The position numbers were made by a program, and so were the translations under genes. Positions 31,402-39,144 of a stretch of DNA of 53,555 nt are shown piece after piece. The notes below the pieces were generated by a model. The model did no database searches, was not told the DNA's origin, and saw only the letters and a program-made list of their open reading frames with translations. Position 1 is the first letter of the stretch, and each line of letters opens with the position of its first letter. The DNA lies in the IMG/VR virus record IMGVR_UViG_3300010935_000132, positions 1 to 53,555 of that record. One strand, given 5' to 3'. This stretch comes from a virus.

Positions 31402-32829
31402 TTATGCATCCAAACTACGTTCAAGTCTGAACATTTCTTCGATTTCTTCAAAGGTATTAGCCTCTGTTTTTTCATTACGCACTTCAATGAAGATTGGTAA
31501 GTCAAGGCTAAAAGCACCTGTTTTAGAATTGCTTGTAATACCGACAGACTTAATTGTTATAATCTGACCACGCAGGTCTAGACCCCAAAATTCTTCTCGC
31601 TGTTGCATTGACAGACCAGAACCAACACCTGTAGAAATTATACCATCTTTTGACTTTACCTGAAACGCACCTAGCTTTCCCAAGCAATCGTTTTTCCCTT
31701 CTTCAAGAGCAACAATTTCCATTTCAAACTCAACAAACAACTTAAGTTTAACTTGGTCTACAGAACGTGTATTAGACCAAAAGCCTAGAAGATTTTTAAG
31801 TACGCTACCTTCTTTACCAAGTTTAATCATCTTACGGAAGAATGTTTTAGCTTCTTCGATGTTATTAACCATGGTAGTTTCAGGAAGACCAATGATAGGA
31901 TGTGAACCCAAATGTAAAGTATCAGATACAATACTCCAACGTTGACTATAAGGCACTTCAAATGGTGCTGCATCCTTGAAGTTACTCATAGGGATAGCAT
32001 CCCAAATCACAAATCGAACACGACTTAATTCATCGGTACTTAAAACATCCTTGTTCAAAATACCATTACCTATCTTACGCTCTAGTATATCACCTTTTTC
32101 ATCAACCACAAGCAATTCTCCATCCAACACCAATTCGCTTACTGAATAGGCAGATAGAACTGAAGCTAAATTTACTGATGCATGAATAGAAAGTTCTTTT
32201 GCATAGGCGATAATAGCTTTATCTAAAGCACCATTAAGCATAATAGGTTTACCTGAACGACCATTTACTTCAACCTTACCGCTATTGATACTAACTAGGA
32301 AGTTGACTCGCATACCATCCATTTTTTCTTGAATCAAAGCAGGATATCGAATTTTAGCGATATTATCTTCATTGTATGATTCAGCAAGCATACAAGGATA
32401 TACAGGAATCAAACCAACCCACACTTTATTAATTGTTGATACTGAGAAGCCTGAACGTAGGTTTTTAAGCACAACCTTTTCCAATACTTCAGCATCATCA
32501 CCTTCTACTGATTCCAATACACGTGCTAAAAATTCTGATGCTTTACCACCTGTTAATTGACGTGTGTGAATCACACTAAGTTGTTTTAGTGCTACCATCA
32601 ATGAGATACCAAACCCAGCAGGCTGTTTAGTATAAGCAGGAATTTTACGCATGAAGAAATTGATGTATGGGTTATTAGCCAAATAACAAACCCTTTCTAG
32701 GGTCGTATTATTCTTATTTGCTTCAAGAATAGCTTCTTTTTCCTTTTTCTTTGGTGTTGCTGCAATAGCATCCAAAATCTCTTTAGTTGTATGATACCGT
32801 GTTGGCATCTCGTATTCTTGTTTAGTCAT
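31402..32829 (-). CDS. 30: ATP-dependent DNA ligase (T4 gp30-like)
   Basis: At 475 aa (T4 gp30 is 487) the protein has the nucleotidyl-transfer motif I EKMDGMRVN with the AMP-accepting Lys, motif III/IIIa ELVLDGELLVVDE, motif IV GKEGSVLKNL and motif V VDQVKLKLFVEFEMEIV, followed by an OB-fold. It joins Okazaki fragments and repairs nicks. It has its own early promoter. Confidence 0.93.
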   Translation of the reverse strand: MTKQEYEMPTRYHTTKEILDAIAATPKKKEKEAILEANKNNTTLERVCYLANNPYINFFMRKIPAYTKQPAGFGISLMVALKQLSVIHTRQLTGGKASEFLARVLESVEGDDAEVLEKVVLKNLRSGFSVSTINKVWVGLIPVYPCMLAESYNEDNIAKIRYPALIQEKMDGMRVNFLVSINSGKVEVNGRSGKPIMLNGALDKAIIAYAKELSIHASVNLASVLSAYSVSELVLDGELLVVDEKGDILERKIGNGILNKDVLSTDELSRVRFVIWDAIPMSNFKDAAPFEVPYSQRWSIVSDTLHLGSHPIIGLPETTMVNNIEEAKTFFRKMIKLGKEGSVLKNLLGFWSNTRSVDQVKLKLFVEFEMEIVALEEGKNDCLGKLGAFQVKSKDGIISTGVGSGLSMQQREEFWGLDLRGQIITIKSVGITSNSKTGAFSLDLPIFIEVRNEKTEANTFEEIEEMFRLERSLDA

Positions 32830-32850
32830 TATATTCTTACCTCAATTTTC

Positions 32851-32878
32851 ATGCTAGGGTTATTTTGGTCGTTTGCAA
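32851..32878 (-). promoter_or_regulatory. Early sigma70-type promoter
   Basis: Minus strand TTGCAA (32873-32878), 16-nt spacer, TAGCAT (32851-32856). The ligase ATG follows a GAGGTAAGA leader, which differs from the GAACGGAGA type. Confidence 0.55.
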
Positions 32879-33594
32879 GTTTTATTTTTAGGTTCTTTCT
32901 TGAAAGCATACTTATGGTCAAAACCATGAGCCTGTTTAATTGATTCGTTTGACATAGGTGGAATGTCTTCTTTACTACCTAAGACCCCAAATAGATACAT
33001 AGAAATCTCTTGATAGATTGTATATGCATCATACTGCTCTTTTACATATAGTGCTGTTAAATCAGGGTTTGTTTCAAGCCAAATCGTCTTGCCTATTAGT
33101 TGTAGACTAAAATATGGAACATGTAGTTTAATGAATACTTCATTTAAGAATGTATATTCTGTGTTGAAAAATGTACTGAACATATTCATATCTATATGCT
33201 TGTCTTTTGGCTTCGTTTCTGATAAAAATGAAACCATTCCATCATAGCTTCTGATTACAACATCATTCTTTAGTTTCTTAAAACCACCATAGGTTGAAAA
33301 TTCTTTATCAGGTACAGCAATAATCATAGGGTAGATTTTACCACAAAAACCAAATAATATAAAATGAAGTGTATAATTCCTCACATAACTATCTCTACGC
33401 CGTCTAGAGAAAATCTTATTGATTGCATCATAATCGCTTTCATATGCATATGGTTGTGTTTTGAGTATATTATTGATATCCAAAGTTTCCCATGGGTCTA
33501 CTGTTTCTCTCTCACGACACCAAACATCAGATTTTTCTAAATCAATTCCTTGTACACCATCATAATATTCTCTAACTTTTGATATGATTCTCAT
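32860..33594 (-). CDS. Widespread phage/bacterial protein of unknown function (244 aa)
   Basis: The opening MRIISKVREYYDGVQGIDLEKSDVWCRE and the centre LHFILFGFCGKIYPMIIAV belong to a widely distributed family whose members start MKIISKF-YYD and carry a Gly-Phe-Cys-Gly-Lys segment. The function is not known to me. It is translated from a GAACGGAGAATATT leader, 6 nt before the ATG. Confidence 0.75.
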   Translation of the reverse strand: MRIISKVREYYDGVQGIDLEKSDVWCRERETVDPWETLDINNILKTQPYAYESDYDAINKIFSRRRRDSYVRNYTLHFILFGFCGKIYPMIIAVPDKEFSTYGGFKKLKNDVVIRSYDGMVSFLSETKPKDKHIDMNMFSTFFNTEYTFLNEVFIKLHVPYFSLQLIGKTIWLETNPDLTALYVKEQYDAYTIYQEISMYLFGVLGSKEDIPPMSNESIKQAHGFDHKYAFKKEPKNKTCKRPK

Positions 33595-33746
33595 AATATT
33601 CTCCGTTCAATATAAATCAATGCATGCCGCGATAAGGTACTTTTATGCAACTGTTGGTAGGTTTCATTGGCTACCTTGTAATTACGACCTGTTTCCGCAT
33701 GCTCTCGTTTGAGCGTGGTGGTTGACTGATGTTCGACATTACTCGT
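33591..33746 (-). pseudogene. Protein-like open frame without a standard start (51 aa)
   Basis: From ACG 33746 to TGA 33591 the frame reads TSNVEHQSTTT, EHAETGRNYKVANETYQQLHK, then LIYIERRIL. The stop overlaps the ATG of the next gene, as real coupled genes do here. No ATG, GTG or TTG is near its beginning. Either an ACG start is used or the start was lost. Confidence 0.35.
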
Positions 33747-33836
33747 TAAGATTCTAAGTCAACCAACATTTAAAATAGCAGCTAAGACCATATAAGGCGG
33801 TTACTAACCAAAACCTATGGTTCACTTAGCTGCTAT
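33720..33836 (-). ncRNA. Structured leader/intergenic RNA
   Basis: Two strong hairpins are seen: ATAGCAGCTAAG (33775-33786) with CTTAGCTGCTAT (33825-33836), extended inside by ACCATA/TATGGT, and GGTTGACT (33720-33727) with AGTCAACC (33757-33764). They lie between the 2OG oxygenase and the 244-aa gene in a 350-nt region that lacks a clear gene. The region may hold a regulatory or processing element. Confidence 0.4.
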
Positions 33837-33880
33837 CGGTTACACTCCTTGTCTTTCTATTTACTCTTTGGTTTAAATAA

Positions 33881-33898
33881 TTAAGCCTGAGCTTTCAT
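33881..33898 (-). other. Micro-ORF (MKAQA) with perfect Shine-Dalgarno
   Basis: AGGAGG (33904-33909) lies 5 nt before ATG 33898, followed by five codons and TAA. The frame goes on LFKPKSK to a TAG, so it may be the remnant of a longer gene or a short leader peptide controlling the structured region downstream. Confidence 0.35.
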
Positions 33899-33950
33899 AT
33901 TAACCTCCTATAACTCGACATTAAGAATCGTAATTATATCACATCAAATA

Positions 33951-34502
33951 TTAATTACAACTATTATAATGAAGATAACCACCAATAATATACTTATCAC
34001 CTGATATTGGCATTTCACCTGCATGTGGATACGTCCATGTAGGAGGAAAAATCAGCACACGACCACGCTTAGCTTTAACCTTAACACCATAGTCAGTGAA
34101 TGAAGTTTCGCCACCTTCCTCGACATCATTTAGGTATAGGAAGAAAACAAGGAATCGCCGATTATCATGTAGGTTATTAACATCAACGTGTGGGCTGAAT
34201 TGACCATACCCTGCATCATACTTCTTCATACGAAAATCTTCGAACCTAACTTCATCTGGCCATTGGTATTCTTTAACACCACAATCATCACAGTATTGTT
34301 TTATGACCTCGATGAATTTATTCACTACCGCATCTCTCACATCATCAAATGCATCGTTAAGTGTTGTATCAACCACACGAAAAAAACGGTGACCTTCTAC
34401 AATATCAAGTTCTGATTTAGCTGATTCGAATAGACTGATTAGTAATCCACAGTCATCTTCCGAAAACACATCATCGTAAACCTTTACATATGGGATATTC
34501 AT
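33951..34502 (-). CDS. 2-oxoglutarate/Fe(II) oxygenase (prolyl-4-hydroxylase-like)
   Basis: The protein (183 aa from ATG 34502) has the Fe-binding HVD in YGQFSPHVDVNN, a double-stranded beta-helix core (RFLVFFLYLNDVEEGGETSF), and the distal His-Arg/Lys region (RVLIFPPTWTYPHAGEMPISGDKYIIGGYL). Such enzymes hydroxylate proteins or nucleobases; T4-like aquatic phages often carry one of unknown substrate. AGGA lies 8 nt before ATG 34502. It follows the polymerase stop closely. Confidence 0.82.
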   Translation of the reverse strand: MNIPYVKVYDDVFSEDDCGLLISLFESAKSELDIVEGHRFFRVVDTTLNDAFDDVRDAVVNKFIEVIKQYCDDCGVKEYQWPDEVRFEDFRMKKYDAGYGQFSPHVDVNNLHDNRRFLVFFLYLNDVEEGGETSFTDYGVKVKAKRGRVLIFPPTWTYPHAGEMPISGDKYIIGGYLHYNSCN

Positions 34503-34512
34503 ATTCATCATC

Positions 34513-37095
34513 CTATTCAAACATACTTTCTAGTGTTGCAACTTTCTCCGATTTCCAACCAACCGCACTAAGCATTGCTTCCATTGGGTCAAGAAAGGTT
34601 TTCTGATACATAGTAGGATAATCAATACAGCTATCCAAGTCAAACACTTTAGGTAAATCAAGATGTGATGGGAATCCAACCACCTCATACTTGATATGAT
34701 TTGGTAACCGCAAATCAACAAATTTAATCTTATCAGCATCAACAATTGGTTTACTATCACTAAGACCATATTCTTCAATCAAGTGGTTGTACATTAGAGC
34801 AGCTTTAACCTGCTTAGGCGCACCTTTAGCATGTATGGTTGATGAACCCTTATACTTTTGAATGTTATTAACACCACGTGGATATGCGATGGATTCAACA
34901 GGTAGGGTCTTAAACTCTTTCTTGAATAGTGCGATGTAATCTATAACGGTTTGTTCATCAGTGGTTAGCATTAGGCGTACAGCTTCTTTAAGCACCTCTC
35001 GACACTTCTTAGGTGTTGATGATTTAACGATTTCAAGACCCATGATTTTAAGCTTAGGTTCAGTGTATCGAACACCTTCGGAATCATGCACCAACATAGC
35101 ATAACGCTTCTTAGCAGTCCAAAAACTCTTAGAAGTGATATTCTCACGACTCATGTTCATCTTTTGCTCTCTAGCGTTCATGATATCAGCTAACTCTTGA
35201 TACCAAATATTAAGTTTCTTCTGTATGATATCAGCAAAGAACTTGTCAAGGAAATTAACCCTATCTTCGGTAGTTCCTTTATCAGGATTAGGAAATACTT
35301 TAGCTACGATACCTTCCATATTAACGTACACTGAATCGGTGTCAATTGCTACAATATAATCAACTCCAACAGTACCTAAAGCCTTATTGATAAATTTGTT
35401 AATCTTGTTCTCAATCCATCTAATAGATAACTGACCCGATGTTGTAATAGCAGTAGCAATACGGATATCATAGAATTGGAATGATGATTGACCGATTGCC
35501 CCGTAACCACTATTCAAAAGTACCTTAATACCCTTTTGCGCATTATCACCTGTTGAAATCTTCTGTTCTAAATCATGTATAACTTTAGGGTCATTATTAC
35601 CTGCTTTTTCATTAACCAAAAGCTGCTCATTATGAAGCATCTCTTTCTTAATAGTTTTTCGTGTGGCATACAACATCTTCATCAGGCTAGAGAAGAATGA
35701 CTCTACTTCGCGTCTAAACAACTCACCATTTGCAGTAACACAAAGGTCTTTGTCAACTAATGATGAGGTGTCTATTGTCTTATCAATAATAGCATCAATA
35801 TTCTTATTGAAGTCACCTGAAAATTGGTCTTGAATTGGCTCTTTACGCTCATGAATAGTGTCTGGACCTAGATTATATTGAAAAATAAGATGTGGATATA
35901 GACCATCCAAATCTAATGATGAAACCCAATTATACATGTTTCCAATCGTAGGCTCTTTGACGTAACCACCAGGATACTGTTCTTTCTCTTTTGGTGAACC
36001 TTTTACTTCGGCTTGCTGACCACGTTCACGCAAGAAGTGGAATATTAAAGCTTCCCAGGTCTTAACAGGTGAAAAGGTATCGTTGTATGGCTGTTTACAG
36101 TGATAGGAAAGGTATAGAACCAAATCCATTAGGCTCATTTTCTCATCAAGTTCTTTGACCAATCGAACATCATGTATATTGTAATCACAGAATCTTGAGT
36201 GGTCTTTTACATATAAGTCTTTAATCGTACCCAAATCAGAATAATCAAGCTTCTGTGACCCTAACTCAAAGTTTGAAATGAAGTCTAGACTATATGACTC
36301 TTTTCCTGTATAGGTATACTTCTTATAGAGCATCATATAGTCAAGGATTGATACACCTACAATATCCCAGTTGACGACAACATTCTTAAAGTTGTCTAGT
36401 GTTTCTCTAGACTTAAGCTTACCCCATGGAGATAGGTAGTTTGCTGCGTCTTGACCCAATACAGCACGGATACGATTAATGATGAATGGAATATCAAACC
36501 CTTCGATGTTCCAACCTGTTACCACATGTGGCATATTAGTGTGCCAATACTTCAACACGCTTGATAGTAGGTGCTTCTCATCCCTACAGTTATGTACAAT
36601 TACTTCAGGGTCATCCGAAGAGTATTCTTCTCTAAAAGCCCAAATATGGTACTTCTGTTCAAATGAATCATGTATGGTGAATGTAACAATTGGATGTGTT
36701 GCTTCGTGTGGGTCAGGAAACCCAGTGAGCGTCAAAGAAATAGTCTCAATATCAAAATTGAATACTCTAATCTTGCTCATATCATATTTTAATTCTTGGT
36801 CATACTCACGTGAAATAAACTGAGTAATCCAATTTGAATTACCGTATACTTTGTATCCTTCAACACCTTTATATTGGTCGATATGTTGCTTAGCATCATA
36901 GATGGTATCAAAATTCTTAGTCTGTAATGGTTGACCCTCTAGGGTAGCATACTGTCCATCTACAACTTCTCTTGCAGGTACATACAATTCAGGCTGAAAC
37001 TTAACCTTTCGGTTGACGTGACTAATACCATCAAATTCTCTTACTAAAAGTGTGTTGCCTTGTCTATCTATATTTGTGAAAAATCGCGTCATCAA
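34513..37095 (-). CDS. 43: DNA polymerase (T4 gp43-like, family B)
   Basis: At 860 aa the protein has 3'-5' exonuclease motifs FNFDIETIS, WNIEGFDIPFIINR and YNIHDVRLV, and polymerase motifs SLDLDGLYPHLI (A), KVLLNSGYGAIGQ (B) and AIDTDSVYV (C). The C-terminal residues form a hydrophobic clamp-binding tail. It replicates the phage genome with clamp gp45 and loader gp44/62, is a natural target of RegA repression in T4, and stops with TAG. Confidence 0.97.
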   Translation of the reverse strand: MMTRFFTNIDRQGNTLLVREFDGISHVNRKVKFQPELYVPAREVVDGQYATLEGQPLQTKNFDTIYDAKQHIDQYKGVEGYKVYGNSNWITQFISREYDQELKYDMSKIRVFNFDIETISLTLTGFPDPHEATHPIVTFTIHDSFEQKYHIWAFREEYSSDDPEVIVHNCRDEKHLLSSVLKYWHTNMPHVVTGWNIEGFDIPFIINRIRAVLGQDAANYLSPWGKLKSRETLDNFKNVVVNWDIVGVSILDYMMLYKKYTYTGKESYSLDFISNFELGSQKLDYSDLGTIKDLYVKDHSRFCDYNIHDVRLVKELDEKMSLMDLVLYLSYHCKQPYNDTFSPVKTWEALIFHFLRERGQQAEVKGSPKEKEQYPGGYVKEPTIGNMYNWVSSLDLDGLYPHLIFQYNLGPDTIHERKEPIQDQFSGDFNKNIDAIIDKTIDTSSLVDKDLCVTANGELFRREVESFFSSLMKMLYATRKTIKKEMLHNEQLLVNEKAGNNDPKVIHDLEQKISTGDNAQKGIKVLLNSGYGAIGQSSFQFYDIRIATAITTSGQLSIRWIENKINKFINKALGTVGVDYIVAIDTDSVYVNMEGIVAKVFPNPDKGTTEDRVNFLDKFFADIIQKKLNIWYQELADIMNAREQKMNMSRENITSKSFWTAKKRYAMLVHDSEGVRYTEPKLKIMGLEIVKSSTPKKCREVLKEAVRLMLTTDEQTVIDYIALFKKEFKTLPVESIAYPRGVNNIQKYKGSSTIHAKGAPKQVKAALMYNHLIEEYGLSDSKPIVDADKIKFVDLRLPNHIKYEVVGFPSHLDLPKVFDLDSCIDYPTMYQKTFLDPMEAMLSAVGWKSEKVATLESMFE

Positions 37096-37141
37096 GCCCT
37101 CTTGTGTTGTTTATGGGTGTGTTGTGTATATTTGATTGGAA

Positions 37142-37170
37142 AAGCTGCTAGCATCAAACGCTAGCAGCTT
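37142..37170 (-). terminator. Terminator hairpin before gp43
   Basis: AAGCTGCTAGC and GCTAGCAGCTT pair perfectly (11 bp) around a 7-nt loop, 10 nt past the stop of the 37180-37944 gene. A short TTTT follows on the minus strand. It would separate the gp1-region transcript from gp43. Confidence 0.6.
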
Positions 37171-37179
37171 ATGATGGTA

Positions 37180-37944
37180 TTAATACTTATTTAATTCTCC
37201 GCGCTTAGCTTTGAACTTGTGTAGTTCGACCCAAGCGGTTAATTGACGCTTGATATCTTCCTTACATTCTCTCATTAGAGTAGCCACAATTAATGATGTA
37301 GGAAATCCATCAATAGTACCTAAAGATTGTCGTGTAATCATCTTATCCTTAACATGTTTGAAAAAGATATTATGGCTTAGGATGTCTGCAATCGGTCCAG
37401 AATATTTTACAGGTGAAATACCACATGTGTAGACTGAACTAACAGTGGTACATTGTGCCATATAATGCTTAGCAAACTTAACACCCATATTATTATCTGA
37501 TGGTCGACGAATAACCCTTGGTGAAGGTAGTTTGGCATCGTCAAATAAATGTAGATAACCGCGATTAAGGATATGATGCACCAACTGATGAAACATAACC
37601 CTCGTTCGAATACCATCAAACGTCAATCGGTACAATGTACCAAGTTTGTTACATGGCTGTGATTCATAACCATCTTTGTCGATGATTTGACATCTTTGAA
37701 GGTCATAGTTGATATCATCAGGTAAAACAATAATATCAGATACAGGATTGGCTGATAAGACTGACAATATGTATCGAACATCATAAGTCTTTTTACGACC
37801 TGCTTTAGGTGTAGATAATCTGATTGTTCCACTCTTGGTTAAACTCATAGGAGTCATATTTCGAATTGATACAATCTCACCTTTAACTAGAGTGTAGTTT
37901 TTCTTTATTATTGTGTACTCTTCTAATGAGTCAATTATATTCAT
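37180..37944 (-). CDS. Hypothetical protein (254 aa)
   Basis: A basic protein with the segment GTIRLSTPKAGRKKTYDVRYIL, QLVHHILNRGYLHLF and a Lys/Arg-rich C-terminus (RQLTAWVELHKFKAKRGELNKY). A nucleic-acid-binding role is possible. No motif or family is recognised. It closes the operon DHFR-methyltransferase-CmoA-kinase. Confidence 0.75.
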   Translation of the reverse strand: MNIIDSLEEYTIIKKNYTLVKGEIVSIRNMTPMSLTKSGTIRLSTPKAGRKKTYDVRYILSVLSANPVSDIIVLPDDINYDLQRCQIIDKDGYESQPCNKLGTLYRLTFDGIRTRVMFHQLVHHILNRGYLHLFDDAKLPSPRVIRRPSDNNMGVKFAKHYMAQCTTVSSVYTCGISPVKYSGPIADILSHNIFFKHVKDKMITRQSLGTIDGFPTSLIVATLMRECKEDIKRQLTAWVELHKFKAKRGELNKY

Positions 37945-37954
37945 TTGACTTATG

Positions 37955-38479
37955 CTACTCCATCATTAACAATGCGTCAACATTTTTGTACAACTTATCT
38001 AATGAGCCATCATTAAGGATAAGTTCATCTGTATGATGTGTAATGATTCCTGATTCAGAACTATGAACATTTACAAGTTCTTGGTTAGGTCTTATGATGT
38101 GAACAATAGTGCCACCATTATCACGAATCCAATCAGCTTCATTATCGAAACGAACATCACTGATGACATTATTTGCTTCGAAGTTCAAGCCTCTAGATAG
38201 TCGCTTAATCCAAAAGTCTTCACCAAATACATCACGTGTACTTTCTGTACCAAATTTCTGAAGCAACTGACGAACCGTAGCATCATATTCAGGAACAATA
38301 CGTGTGTCCTTTTCGTCATCGTAACACCATGCAACAGGAATACCAAAATAGATTGCTGCAGACTGTTTAAGTGCATCAGCAAAGGCAAATTTCAAATACC
38401 CACTTCTATTCATTTTATCAGCTAAGGTATCCTTACCACTACGCGCCAAACCTGTTAATCCATATAATTTCTTAGTCAT
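37955..38479 (-). CDS. 1: Deoxynucleoside monophosphate kinase (T4 gp1-like)
   Basis: The protein has a P-loop GLARSGKDTLADKM followed by FAFADALKQSAAIYFG, RQLLQKFGTESTRDVFGEDFWIKRL and VISDVRFDNEADWIRDNGG, the T4 gp1 kinase pattern. In T4 it phosphorylates dTMP, dGMP and the hydroxymethylated dCMP. The start at 38479 overlaps the CmoA-like stop (ATGA). Its place beside a possible DNA-modification pair is notable; a modified-nucleotide kinase role here is speculative. Confidence 0.85.
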   Translation of the reverse strand: MTKKLYGLTGLARSGKDTLADKMNRSGYLKFAFADALKQSAAIYFGIPVAWCYDDEKDTRIVPEYDATVRQLLQKFGTESTRDVFGEDFWIKRLSRGLNFEANNVISDVRFDNEADWIRDNGGTIVHIIRPNQELVNVHSSESGIITHHTDELILNDGSLDKLYKNVDALLMME

Positions 38480-39144
38480 TTTATCGCCATCCATCCACAA
38501 AAATTATGATTTTGCCAAAATTGAAAACACTTGGAAAATCCACACTGTCTAATATAACCATTTTCACCAACCAAATCATCTAGGATGTTAGGTCGCATTA
38601 TCTCACGTAAAGAATACTCTTTGTCTAAAATATCACTGTCAGAAAAACTCTTCCGTTTGAAGTCATAATGTATTGATGAAATTATACTCTGTGTTCTAGC
38701 ATCATCAATGAAAACTTTCTCTGAAAATACGAATACACCACCAGGATTTAATCCATCATATATCTTGCGTACAAGATTTATTCTATCTATAGTGTTCATA
38801 AATTGTAAAGTGAATATAGAACTAATAAATGATGCATGACTCCAATCATCATAAGCGCAGGCATCACCCTTATAGAAATCAACATTAAGTGAGTTATGAA
38901 GGTCTTTTGTGAAATTTTCTTCTATCTCTATACCAACATAACTCACATTAGTCTTACTATTACTATCTTTCAACCTATGAAGCATTTTTCCTGTTGAACA
39001 TCCAATATCAATAACCTTACTATGGTCTTCAATAAAGAATCTAGAAATATCACAAACATCATCAATTAATGATGAATAGCCGCGAATAGACTTGTCGATA
39101 TGACTATCAAAATTTTCCACTGTTGAAAACGAAAAATCACTCAT
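38476..39144 (-). CDS. CmoA-like enzyme (carboxy-SAM synthase candidate)
   Basis: At 222 aa the protein matches E. coli CmoA over its length: SIRGYSSLIDDV near residue 19, the SAM-binding VIDIGCSTGKML (44-55), FTLQFMNTIDR (111-121), GLNPGGVFVFSEK (131-143) and the distinctive HYDFKRKSFSDSD (159-171). CmoA converts SAM and prephenate to carboxy-SAM, normally used to modify tRNA wobble uridine through CmoB. There is no cmoB in this window; the partner here is an overlapping C5-cytosine DNA methyltransferase. The residue aligned with CmoA Arg199 appears to be Tyr, so carboxy-SAM production is likely but unproven. It could also be a plain methyltransferase. Confidence 0.75.
   Translation of the reverse strand: MSDFSFSTVENFDSHIDKSIRGYSSLIDDVCDISRFFIEDHSKVIDIGCSTGKMLHRLKDSNSKTNVSYVGIEIEENFTKDLHNSLNVDFYKGDACAYDDWSHASFISSIFTLQFMNTIDRINLVRKIYDGLNPGGVFVFSEKVFIDDARTQSIISSIHYDFKRKSFSDSDILDKEYSLREIMRPNILDDLVGENGYIRQCGFSKCFQFWQNHNFCGWMAIK

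Noticed and set aside
38476-39144. CmoA-like gene as a tRNA-modification enzyme serving tRNA-Thr(UGU)
   Set aside because: CmoA acts through CmoB, which is not seen here, and the gene overlaps a DNA methyltransferase. The tRNA is 10 kb away; the option remains open if the host supplies CmoB.
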